DNA of 64,000 bases from Amoebophrya sp. A120 (lineage: Eukaryota; Sar; Dinophyceae; Syndiniales; Amoebophryaceae). The stretch is taken from positions 2,112,281 through 2,176,280 of the forward strand of contig CAJINV010000013.1 in assembly GCA_905178155.1 (NCBI GenBank). Reading direction: 5' to 3'. Shown here one piece after another: positions 23,562 to 32,519 of the stretch. The notes beneath the pieces are model-generated. The model had not been told where the DNA came from. It saw only the letters and a program-made list of their open reading frames with translations, and did no database searches. The translations under genes and the position numbers were made by a program. Numbering within the stretch: position 1 is the stretch's first letter; the number at the start of each line of letters is the position of its first letter.

Positions 23562-24308
23562 ATGCCACCCAAGAACCAGGGCCACGCCAATAAAGGCGCC
23601 AAGAAGCCTGCGAAAGGCGGCAAGCAGCCAGTGATGAAGGCTGCCCCTCCGGCGATGAAGAAAGTTGCGCCGAAGATGAAGAAAGTTGCGCCCACTGTGG
23701 CGCCCAAGGTGAACGCGGCCGCAAGTGTTGCAGTGGCGAGCGGAGCTGGTTCGAGCAAGGACCCGGCGCAGCATAGCAAGCCGCCGCTTGCGCTGGCCAG
23801 CGAGCCCCAGACGATGCACATCACGACGGGAAAAAAGGAGATCTCCCCGGAGGAGCGTGCCCTGCTGCTGGGCGAGCTGATGCTGGTTGACTACTCCATG
23901 AGCTCCCCGCTGGACCATGTTCTGCATGAAATTCCGCAGGACTCCTTGGCGCGGAAGTTCTTCAAGTTCCACCAGATGCTGAGTATTGGGGCGGTTGCTG
24001 GCGCCGATTGCTCGGAGGACCGCCACTACCTGGCGCTGTCGCAGCTGGACAAATCCTCGGTGAGGCAGCTGGTCAGTGCCGCGATTAGCGAAAAGCCGAA
24101 TCTGGTGCAGACGGTGAAGACGCAGTTTGCGGCCAAAATGAAGCAGAGCAGCGCCTACTACCAGATCTGTGACCAGACCGCCTGTCTGCAGTTGTATGGG
24201 ATGCTGCAGCCCGGCGTCTCTTTCGAGTTTTTGGCCGCATCCCCCCACTCACTTGGACTTGTTAGACAGCTGGGTAGAGAGTCTCTCGTAGTTTCTTTCT
24301 TCGGATAG
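23562..24308 (+). CDS. Accessory ORF of recombinase element, Lys/Ala/Pro-rich N-terminus
   Basis: 248 residues from the ATG at 23562. The first 55 residues are basic, with repeated KKVAP-type motifs resembling a histone-like or DNA-binding tail. The rest is predicted helical (SPEERALLLGELMLVD, DSLARKFFKFHQML) and ends in VVSFFG. It lies about 680 bp downstream of the recombinase on the same strand, inside the same direct repeats, so it is probably an element-encoded partner such as a DNA-binding factor. No family recognised. Confidence 0.65.
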   Translation: MPPKNQGHANKGAKKPAKGGKQPVMKAAPPAMKKVAPKMKKVAPTVAPKVNAAASVAVASGAGSSKDPAQHSKPPLALASEPQTMHITTGKKEISPEERALLLGELMLVDYSMSSPLDHVLHEIPQDSLARKFFKFHQMLSIGAVAGADCSEDRHYLALSQLDKSSVRQLVSAAISEKPNLVQTVKTQFAAKMKQSSAYYQICDQTACLQLYGMLQPGVSFEFLAASPHSLGLVRQLGRESLVVSFFG

Positions 24309-24340
24309 GGTTTGCTGGTGTGAGCTGTGCTGGCGCGAAG

Positions 24341-24622
24341 ATGTTCTTCCGCCGCGCGCGGACTTCCCCATGGGGGTTTACGCGTCTTGCGCCGCCGATC
24401 CTGCATGCAGCAGGCTTTGCGACGGCTGACCCTACGGGGGGTGATTTCGAGGCGCAGCACCTGCGCTACCAGTTTCAGTTGATCGCGCCAGAGAGCCAGC
24501 TGCCTGGTAGCAAGCTCTCCGCGGATTTCTTCCGGCGTGTGAAGGAGTACAAGTCCCACACAGACGCCCACCACACAGTGTCGCCACTATCACGTCCTTC
24601 AGCGAGTTTTTGTATCAAATAA
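24341..24622 (+). CDS. Possible third ORF of the element, ending in the right repeat
   Basis: 93 residues from the ATG at 24341. Its last codons are read from the right 38-bp repeat and the stop lies just beyond it. The composition is plausible (FEAQHLRYQFQLIAPESQL). It could instead be the end of the second ORF reached through an intron or frameshift, since it starts 33 bp after that stop codon. Low certainty. Confidence 0.35.
   Translation: MFFRRARTSPWGFTRLAPPILHAAGFATADPTGGDFEAQHLRYQFQLIAPESQLPGSKLSADFFRRVKEYKSHTDAHHTVSPLSRPSASFCIK
24578..24615 (+). repeat. Right 38-bp direct repeat of recombinase element
   Basis: Identical to 21681-21718 over 38 bp. It lies about 50 bp outside the stop codon of the minus-strand gene at 24667-26817. 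Confidence 0.9.
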
Positions 24623-24666
24623 CTTCTTTCTTCGTTATGTTCAAGAATCATGATTGCCCTTTATGT

Positions 24667-26817
24667 TTATCTCTTCGTGAAATTCCCAAAAGGCCGAGCG
24701 TGTAAGACTTCCGCGACAGAGTCTGGGTCGCCAAAGAAGCCAACTTTGGAGACGGTGCCGGGAAAGTCAGGATCTTCGGCGTACCGCACGAGCGCTCCCC
24801 GTACCCTGAGAAGTACTCGCAGCAAATTGTCATCCGCGATGTCCGCGTCCGCAACAACATTTCCATTCACGTATTCGTACATGTACACGAGACACGACTC
24901 CCCACACATTCTGTGAAGCCCTGACGGCGCCTCGAAGACAGCTCGATCTGCAGAAGTCGCAGGCTCCGCGGCATAACTAAGAGAAAGACCTAGAGCGAGC
25001 CCTTCTATGACGCCTGACCATTCTGTTCGAGGGCCGTCCGCTGCGGGAGGAGGAGGTGTTGTAGATTTCATTGCGCCGTGCGGGTTTAGGAACTCCGGCC
25101 GGTGCGTGACTCTGAACATCCTGTACTGCGAGTGCGGGGCGTCCAGGTCTGGCGTGAAGCGGAGGAGAAACGGGTCCGCATTAGTCAGCGAGCTCCAGCG
25201 GCCACGCAACCCCGTCTTCCTTCCGTCGGAATCCACCTCGTCCAAGTCAAAGAGCGCGGTGACCGGCCTGACCAAAGCTCCCGGCGGCGGGTTTTCTAGC
25301 AGCCTCGGGTCAACGGCGAGTCCATCGGCTAACCGCTCTTCCGCGTCGAACTGGACATCGATCTCTCGAAATAACCGCTCCTCATGTAGGTCCACTATAG
25401 GAGTAGAGAATATTCGAGACCGCGCGGCTTCGACCAGCGCCTGCGCGCGTTCCCAGATACTGGATGAAGCATCGGGCGAGCGGCCGCCCGTCCTCGCGGG
25501 TTTTTCTTCTTGATCATGATGAGCGTGATGTTTTACTAAGCGCGCGCTTTTGAAACTCTGGTCCAGGTAAGAGAGGGGGGCGTTCCACGGGACGTAGTAG
25601 GGCCGCCCAAATACGGGGCAGAAGGCCGGCGGATTGCAAAGAGGCTCAGGACGAAGCCACGGGTTCCGGTGGAGGACATCATCGGACAAAGAGGACGCCG
25701 GCTCCCCAGCGCTGCACACACATCCTAGCAGGTCTCCGACTTTCACCACTGTGCGCTGCTGTTCTTCCTGTTCTTGGTGTAGTTGTGCGTGTTCTACTTC
25801 CTTCTGGTTCATCTGACCGGAGGTGGTCTTCAGGACAGATCCAGCAGTTTTTTGTACAAAGTCTGACGACTTAAGAAATTCATCTCCGCTTTTCTCTTCA
25901 ATTTCTGCCGATGATGCTGCAGCTTCTGACGCCGTTGAATTCAGAAACGAAGATTTTTCGCCATCAGCCTGGTGCAGCTCTTTGACTTTTACTTTTTCTA
26001 GTTGTGCCACAGTAGAAAAACTTGATGCCGCTTCCTTACTTGACGACGTTGCTGAACTTGTTCTACCGCCCCGTAGGTTCGGACGGTGATGCGGTGTGTT
26101 ATTTTCAAAAGGAGCTACATGATCTTCGCGATCCTTTTCAAGCGGCCGGTCGTGCGGTTCTGGCTTTTGTTCCGGCTTCTCAGACGCGACGTACTCCGCG
26201 TCCTCATCTTCAACAGGAACCTCGTCATCACCTTCATCCTCGCCGTCCACGCCTGTTGTTGTAGGAGGAGTTACTATCATGCTTCTAGTGCCTGCTGCCC
26301 CAACTTCAAGAGCGGCGCGCCCGGGCGTTGGCGCAGCGGCCTGGTTGGTGGGTGTTGTACTAGTACTCCCTTCGACGACGTCGAAGTAAAGTGCATCTTC
26401 AGGCGGCAGAGGAGTTCTGTAAGAACTTGTTGCGCGTACAGTTCTCGTACTTTTTCCTTCCCCTGCAGGAACATCGTCGTCAAAGAAGTCATCGGCCGTT
26501 GCTGGAGCTCCTGGATTCGTCCGCTCATCATGCCTTGGCAGCGTCTGCTCTTTGTGTAGTTTCTCGTTTGATGATGTCCTCGTGCTGCTGGTGGTTGTTT
26601 CCCGGCCAGCCTGCGTGTCGACGTCGCTTCGACTAGTTTCCCGAGTAGTCGCTCTGGTAAAGAGTAGCGTCTTCTGGTGCGGCGCACCAAGGAAGAAAAG
26701 GAGGAGCAAACAGAAGCGGGGGCGTGTAACAACGACCACGGTGGCTGTACAGGCGCTCGCCCCGGCACCAGCGCCGGCAGAGGACGTCGACATCCTTTCC
26801 CAGCGGGGGGCCAACAT
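24667..26817 (-). CDS. Secreted or membrane-anchored protein, unknown function
   Basis: A single-exon ORF of 716 residues from the ATG at 26815-26817. A hydrophobic segment near residues 24-45 (FCLLLLFFLGAP) could be a signal peptide or type II anchor. Residues about 50-370 are low-complexity, rich in Thr, Ser, Glu and Asp. The C-terminal 340 residues look folded, with conserved-looking Cys (LLGCVCSAG, CNPPAFCPVFGRPYYVPW, CGESCLVYMYEYVNG) and end PFGNFTKR. A long-linker secreted protein would fit a parasite effector or surface role, but no family is recognised. The recombinase element lies directly downstream of its 3' end. Confidence 0.72.
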   Translation of the reverse strand: MLAPRWERMSTSSAGAGAGASACTATVVVVTRPRFCLLLLFFLGAPHQKTLLFTRATTRETSRSDVDTQAGRETTTSSTRTSSNEKLHKEQTLPRHDERTNPGAPATADDFFDDDVPAGEGKSTRTVRATSSYRTPLPPEDALYFDVVEGSTSTTPTNQAAAPTPGRAALEVGAAGTRSMIVTPPTTTGVDGEDEGDDEVPVEDEDAEYVASEKPEQKPEPHDRPLEKDREDHVAPFENNTPHHRPNLRGGRTSSATSSSKEAASSFSTVAQLEKVKVKELHQADGEKSSFLNSTASEAAASSAEIEEKSGDEFLKSSDFVQKTAGSVLKTTSGQMNQKEVEHAQLHQEQEEQQRTVVKVGDLLGCVCSAGEPASSLSDDVLHRNPWLRPEPLCNPPAFCPVFGRPYYVPWNAPLSYLDQSFKSARLVKHHAHHDQEEKPARTGGRSPDASSSIWERAQALVEAARSRIFSTPIVDLHEERLFREIDVQFDAEERLADGLAVDPRLLENPPPGALVRPVTALFDLDEVDSDGRKTGLRGRWSSLTNADPFLLRFTPDLDAPHSQYRMFRVTHRPEFLNPHGAMKSTTPPPPAADGPRTEWSGVIEGLALGLSLSYAAEPATSADRAVFEAPSGLHRMCGESCLVYMYEYVNGNVVADADIADDNLLRVLLRVRGALVRYAEDPDFPGTVSKVGFFGDPDSVAEVLHARPFGNFTKR

Positions 26818-27987
26818 CCTCGGATGGAATAAATAACAGCAGCGGTGGAGTAGATGTCTTCCTCCTAGTGTCTGCCGTGCTACGACGACCAGCAGGGAAG
26901 CTACATTAGCACATCGCAGTGGTTTTGTTGTTGCGGGAGCGAGGGGCGGTTCCGCAAGTAATGTTCGAACATCCTCACGCTACATAGAACATGTTTTGTC
27001 TCGATTCTTGATTCGCATTCCTCCCATTCTCAACTCCCTCCGCAACTACATTGGCCTCGGTTCATGCACTCTCTTATTTCACTCAAAGTCGCGCTCCTGC
27101 CTCACACGTCGTAGTTGCAGCAATCACGAGTCCGATTTACTATATTCAAAGCCGACAAAACTGGAACAGGCTTTCGCCTGCTGCAACCCGTACCATGTCG
27201 TCTGTTTCTCCGAGAAATTCTTGGAAAAAAGGAACAGCCCACCAGAACACTTTTTGCACTCATCTCACACCAAATTTCGCCGTCGTGGTAACGAGCCTTC
27301 AGTTTGCTATGTAATCCTTTGTTCCGTACAACTTGCTCGAGTACTAAATGTGCGCAAAAGTTTATCGACCGTATGTATTCCGGGCTGTTGCACAGTTCAT
27401 GTAGCAAACGAAGCTCCAGGAATCTTACGCATCGGACGTCATGATGCCACTGCTTTCTAAGTACAAAAATGTGAAGCCGAAGTCCCTATTCAGGAACGAA
27501 GATCGCGTGTTGCGTCTCGTCTTCAAGTTTCATTTTCACCTCGAACAAGCACCGAAATCCACCGTACGAGATTTTCACCTCGATATTATTGTGAAGCATA
27601 CAAAGTCAAATGATCGATCTAGAGCTAAAAACGGGAAGTTAAGTATGTCAAGCTCACACGTATACGGTGGCAAGCCAACATAAACATTTTGATTATCATG
27701 ATGAAACTGGGGTATACTTCCGCTTGAAGCACCTGCGTCAACTTCATGGAACGCATCTCGGATAGAGATCGTATTCATTTTCATCATGCCACGTGCATTA
27801 TGCTACGAAATAGATCTAATCTATCACATCAAAGGTCGTGCACGACCCAAAATTATCTCCAACTACCGCAATTTATTTTTCTCGATCTCCGGAACGAATA
27901 CGAAAAGCTACGCCATATGTTCTTGCAGTACACCAAACCATCAATATTAGTAAGTTCTGGCTTTAAAAAAACCAGTAGCAGATCCAT
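26818..27987. other. Intergenic, nothing recognised
   Basis: About 1.2 kb of AT-rich sequence with only short, unconvincing ORFs, ending at the left terminus of the 4.5-kb TIR element. Confidence 0.4.
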
Positions 27988-28060
27988 TTCTAGCAGAAGA
28001 GTTTATAGAATCCCGGGTCCCAGGGTAGGGAGGACCAGGGAGGAGATTTTGCTATATAAA
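27988..28060 (+). repeat. Left terminal inverted repeat of the 4.5-kb element
   Basis: Contains TTCTAG, TTTATAGA, GGGTAGGGAGGACCAGGG and CTATATAAAA, matching the reverse complement of 32431-32519. Confidence 0.7.
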
Positions 28061-28439
28061 ACCCAAAACCGAAAACCGAAAAATCAGAAAAACCCCAATC
28101 GCGGCGGTATGGTGCTCTTTAACAATTTGCGCGAGTTTTCCATGCGGAATATACTCAATCCTCATGGTAGTGCGATGTCGGGAATGCGGCGACAAAAGAC
28201 AAAGCTATAAGGCGACGCGATGGCAAAGGCAAAGCTACCCTACAAACGGACCGCGCAAAGCTTTTCAAAAATATTTCAACAATAAATTTCCAGCACATGC
28301 ACAAAATTTGCCCCTGATCCACATCCAACCGCCCCGGGCTTTGGACTGTTTTCTCCCCCGCGGGTTAGGCACCCTGCCCGCATTAATTCCAAGGTCTTTA
28401 CTCCCGTGCCACGCCGTCATGACTAAATAATGGCTATGC

Positions 28440-30830
28440 CTATTGAGTAATGTTCTGCAGGACACGGCGGCGCGGCGACCGATAAAGGAAAAGCAAGACC
28501 AAGACCCACGGCCCCTCTGGACCCGAACTACGCGAGAGGGCCCAGAGAAAGCCGCGCGCGGCAGGCCGGGCACGGCCCGCCCGGCTGTCACAACGGTGCC
28601 CATAGCATGGGCGCGCACATGGGGTGGATGCCCGGGCCGAGGCCCACTGCCGCCCAACTTTTGGCGGGCCCCACCCCTGCTCTTTTTGCCAGTCTTCTCA
28701 TTAGGGCGGCGGCATGCAGCTTCTCTGCTCCATCCTTCCTCGGGCCCTCGCCGGCAGTTCGGCCGCCGAGCTGGTTTGCCTGCGTGGGTGCGTGCCCACC
28801 GCCATTGCGACCGACCGGGCGAAGTCAGTCAGTCCAGTGGGCAAAATAAGTGGCGCCACCCTTCCTGCGGGCCCCTTCGCCCACGCACGCCTGTCCTGGG
28901 GCCGGCCCCTTTTTCGTGCCCGCCCGCGCGGGCGGGGCGCGCCACGCAGGCAGTTTCTGGCTAGGGCGCGGGCGGTACACCCGCACGCCGAGTGCGTGGG
29001 ACACACGCACGGGCCGGGCAATACAAGGAGCGAAGGCCCGGGGCCCCCGGCGAAATGGACGGGCGCGCGCCGGGGCGGACGGAGGCGGGCCAACAGGCCG
29101 CCTGGCTGCCCCGAAGCACAAGGCCGGCCAAAAGACTGCCATGGGGCGGCGCGGAGGGCAGGGCAGAAGCGAAAGCCGCCGGGGCGGGCTCGGACGGCAA
29201 AGGGCAGACTGGCCCGCCTCCCTGGCCGCGCTCTGCGGCGCACCCTTTCCCCGGGGCGGGCCAACGCCTCCAATATGCGGGCGCGCCTCCCGTGCGGCGG
29301 GCCCGGGCAGACGCACCAACGCGGAGGCCGCAAGGCGGGCCCCCCCGTTCTTCTTTTTTCTGGAAAAACTGGAAAGAGCACGGCAGGGGCCTCCCGAATA
29401 TCTCCCCGAAGCCTTCCCAAAATTTTCCAAAGCCAATAGAATGAAAAGCCAACGCAGAAAACACCCGGCGCCCCCTTGAAATACTTTCTTTCGGAAGCAC
29501 TCACTGCGCTGGGCCGCGGCGGGCCAAAGCCGCCCGGAGCCATTCCGGACCCCATCCCCAGCGAGCATAGCTACAAAAGAAGCCCGCGCCTATGCCGGGG
29601 CGGGAATGGAACACCACCAGCCCCCCTAGCCCGCCCGAATGAAATAGCCGCCGGGGCCTTGGGGCGACCGCGGGCGGTCGCTCGGGTTGGGCCGGGCGCT
29701 GCGCACAAGGCCGCGGAGGCCAGAGAGACGCTTGCCGCTTGCGGCCGGCCGCAAGAAGCCTCCGGGCTTCGCGCGCAAAAGCCAGCGGGCGCCGGGCCCC
29801 CGGCGCGCGGCTGTTCTTTCACTCTGCAACAAAAAACCGGCGGGGGGGCCTGGCCCGGGCAACTTCTAACGACCCACCCAAAGGGCGGCGCGGCCCACCC
29901 GGGGTGGCGCAGGGGCCAAAGCCCGGGCCCAGTCAAAAGCTAGCGCAGGGGGGGCCTTAGCCCCCGCCCCCGAGTTGCTTCGCCCGCGATCGCCAAAGAG
30001 CCGCAATACCCTACAGCACCAACGGACGCACCCACTGGCGCCGCGGCAAGGTCAGCGGGAGGTATTTGCGTGCGCCCGCTGCCATCCTGGCTCCTGGGCC
30101 AAGTCGCCTCCCCGCCGGCCTGCCATTTTGCCCGGTCGCGGGCGACCTCACTCGCGGGACGGACCTCCCGAAGGCTGGCCTGCAAAAACCGCGCGGGGCC
30201 CCGCCTTGCCACAACGCCCCCGCCCCGCGCTGCTCTGCCAACATCGCGCGCGCGGGGCGCTGGTGACCCCAAAAGGGCCACCGACACAACAAAGGGAGCG
30301 GGCGCCCCTGGGCATGGCGAAAAGCGCAAGACCCACGAAGGGCAGCCCTTTCGGTGTTTGTACTTAGTGCCAGGCGGCTCCAAATAAAATTGGGCCCGGC
30401 GGCGCGCCACGCCGGAGTGTCTTCCCAATGCCAAACGCGACGCGAGCTGGGCAGCCGAGGACACGGCACGCACAAACGGCGCCCCGGCTGGCGGGCAACA
30501 GACACGCCAAGAGCTTGGGGCTTTGGAAACTTTTTGGAAAGTGGGTGGGGAACTTGCGCTACCTAACAGGGGTCGCCACTTGTGCGCCCCTTGCTCTGCG
30601 CCATGCTCTACGAACAGAGAGCGCGTCTGGATTCAGCTCCCGGGAGCGAAGTCCAGCCTTCCTCCCTCGGACCCAACTCCCGGCGAAAACTGCACGGCGG
30701 CGCGACTTTTGGCGCCTGAGTTTTATGGCTATGGCGCTCGCCTGCGTGGCAGCTTGCCAAAGTCAACGGCTGGCAAGCTGTAGCGCACAAATGAGGCTGA
30801 GGGGCCAAGGAAGTGCGAAGCTGTTGAAGT
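28440..30830. other. GC-rich block, no supportable gene
   Basis: About 2.4 kb that is much richer in G and C than everything around it, with long runs such as GGGCCCCCGG. Stop codons are rare in all six frames, so many overlapping long ORFs exist on both strands. None has a convincing motif or start, and they mostly reflect composition. The edges are sharp: ordinary AT-rich DNA to the left and the palindromic satellite to the right. Foreign origin or insertion as part of the TIR element is possible. Confidence 0.6.
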
Positions 30831-30834
30831 GGCT

Positions 30835-32360
30835 TTCTCAACTCTCAGTAGCTTTATTCTCCTTCGTTTCTGCGTTACAAATGCAGAAATGAAGGACAAA
30901 AGAAACGCGAAGAGCTTTCTCCTGTCCTTCGTTTCTGCGTTACAAATTGCCATCATGATTGGCAAGCTGTAGCGCAGAAATGAAGGGCAAACTATTGAAG
31001 TGGCTACTCCAACTGTCCTCCATCGGAAGAAAGTTGAAAAAGTAGCCACTTCGATAACAACTGCATGACAAATTGCCACAGTAGTGGCAGTTGTTGAAAT
31101 TGAACAACAACACAAACGCGCTCAAATTATAGCCACTGCAGCAAGAATTATCTGCGTCGTTGTTCAGTTTGCAACTTGTCATGCAGCTTTTGATGAAGTG
31201 GCCACTTCAACTCTCCACCAGAGTGTCGTGAGCAGCTGCGTGACACGTTGCAAACTGAAGCTGGACAACGACGCCAATTGTTGAAGTGGCTATGTCAACA
31301 ATTTGCGTCGTGTGCGAACAAAAATTGTGAAAGTGGCCACTTCAACAATTCGGGTTCTGCGAATTGTTGAAGTGGCCACTTCAGCAATTCGGGTTGTGCA
31401 AAATGTTGAAATGGCCATTTCAACAAAACCCGAATTGCTGAAGTGGCCACTTCAACATTTTGCGCAATTATTTCAACAATTTGCACAACGCAAATTGTTG
31501 AAGTAGCCATTTCAACAATTTGCACAACCCAAATTGTTGAAGTGGCCACTTCAACAATTTGGGTTGTGCAAAGTGTTGAAGTGGCCACTTCACCAATTCG
31601 GGTTCTGCGAATTGTTGAAGTGGCCACTTCAACAATTCGGGTTCTGCGAATTGTTGAAGTGGCCATTTCAACAATTCGGGTTGCGCAAAATGTTGAAATG
31701 GCCATTTCAACAATTCGGGTTCTGCGAATTGTTGAAATGGCCATTTCAACAATTCGGGTTGTGCAAAATGTTGAAATGGCCATTTCAACAATTCGGGTTC
31801 TGCGAATTGTTGAAATAATTCGGGTCGTGCAAAATCTTGCAATGGCCATTTCAACAATTGCAATTCGGGTTTTGTTGAAGTGGCCACTTCAACACTTTGC
31901 ACAGCCCGAATTTTTGAAATGGCCACTTCAACAATTCGCAGAACCCGAATTGTTGAAGTGGCCACTTTCACATTTTTTATTTTTGTTCAATTTCAATAAA
32001 TTTTCACTATTGTGGCAATTTGTCATGCGCTTGCTATTCAAATGGCTACCTCAACTCTCCGCGAAGTTGAATTAGCCACTTCAACACAAGCTGCGTGACA
32101 CGTTGCAAACCCAAGCCGAACAACAACAAGAACGCAAATTGTTGAAGTGACTACTTCAAAAATTTGCACAGCGCAAGTTTTTGAAATGGCAACTTCAACA
32201 GTTTGCCTGTGCGAATTGAAGTAGCCACTTCCATAACAACTGCATGGCAAGTTGTAAACCGAACAACAACGCAAACTGTTGAAGTGGCTACTTCAGCAAT
32301 TTACTGCGTCGCTGTTCAATTTCGTTACGCAGTTGTTATTGGTATGGCTATCAGAAAGCT
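30835..32360. repeat. Palindromic satellite, 39-bp unit
   Basis: The core at about 31320-31975 is a tandem array with a 39-bp period. Each unit contains a perfect palindrome, TTGAAGTGGCCACTTCAA or the variant TTGAAATGGCCATTTCAA, extended by AATTG/CAATT arms, followed by a CGGGTTCTGCG or CGGGTTGTGCA spacer. More diverged copies extend across the flanks. Near 30870-30975 two other direct repeats occur (CCTTCGTTTCTGCGTTACA twice and GGCAAGCTGTAGCGCA twice). Apparent ORFs across it are translations of the repeat. Confidence 0.9.
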
Positions 32361-32430
32361 GAAGGGGCCTTGGCCCGAAAGTTCGCCATGCCATCGGTGA
32401 ACACATTTTGAAAAAATGCCCGATGCTTTT

Positions 32431-32519
32431 TCTATATAGACGCGAACGCTCCTCCCTGGTCCTCCCTGGTCCTCCAGGGTCCTCCCTACTCCCTGTCTAT
32501 AAATTTCTCTGTTCTAGAA
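32431..32519 (-). repeat. Right terminal inverted repeat of the 4.5-kb element
   Basis: The reverse-complement counterpart of 27988-28060, with three close copies of GGGAGGACC or AGGGAGGAC. The outermost TTCTAG supplies the last codon and stop of the neighbouring gene. Confidence 0.7.

Larger units (their letters stand above)
21681..24615 (+). mobile_element. Tyrosine-recombinase mobile element bounded by 38-bp direct repeats
   Basis: A 2.9-kb segment in opposite orientation to all host genes. It is flanked by perfect 38-bp direct repeats at 21681-21718 and 24578-24615. It encodes a tyrosine recombinase (21985-22878), a second ORF (23562-24308) and perhaps a third. The coding parts are more GC-rich than the flanks. 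Both main ORFs begin MPPK followed by basic residues. The spacer 22879-23561 holds no recognisable gene. No reverse transcriptase is present, which excludes DIRS/Ngaro-type retroelements and points to a Crypton-like or integrative element. It ends about 50 bp beyond the stop codon of the gene at 24667. Confidence 0.8.
27988..32519. mobile_element. 4.5-kb TIR element: GC-rich core plus palindromic satellite
   Basis: The two ends are imperfect inverted repeats of about 75-90 bp (27988-28060 and 32431-32519). They share, in order, TTCTAG, TTTATAGA, GTAGGGAGGACC, CAGGGAGGAG and TATATA. The right end has extra copies of GGGAGGACC. Inside are a GC-rich block of about 2.4 kb and about 1.5 kb of palindromic satellite. 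No transposase ORF with recognisable motifs was found, so it appears non-autonomous. No clear target duplication was seen. Its right terminus overlaps the stop codon of the gene at 32514. Confidence 0.65.

Noticed and set aside
28440-30830. Numerous long overlapping ORFs on both strands
   Set aside because: They arise from extreme GC content that depletes stop codons; no frame stands out by motif or start context.
31320-31975. CRISPR array
   Set aside because: Units are contiguous, with no unique spacers between repeats, and the host is eukaryotic; it is a satellite.
31295-32075. Long ORFs of repeating peptide (plus and minus strands)
   Set aside because: Translations of the 39-bp palindromic satellite; the same pattern appears in several frames.
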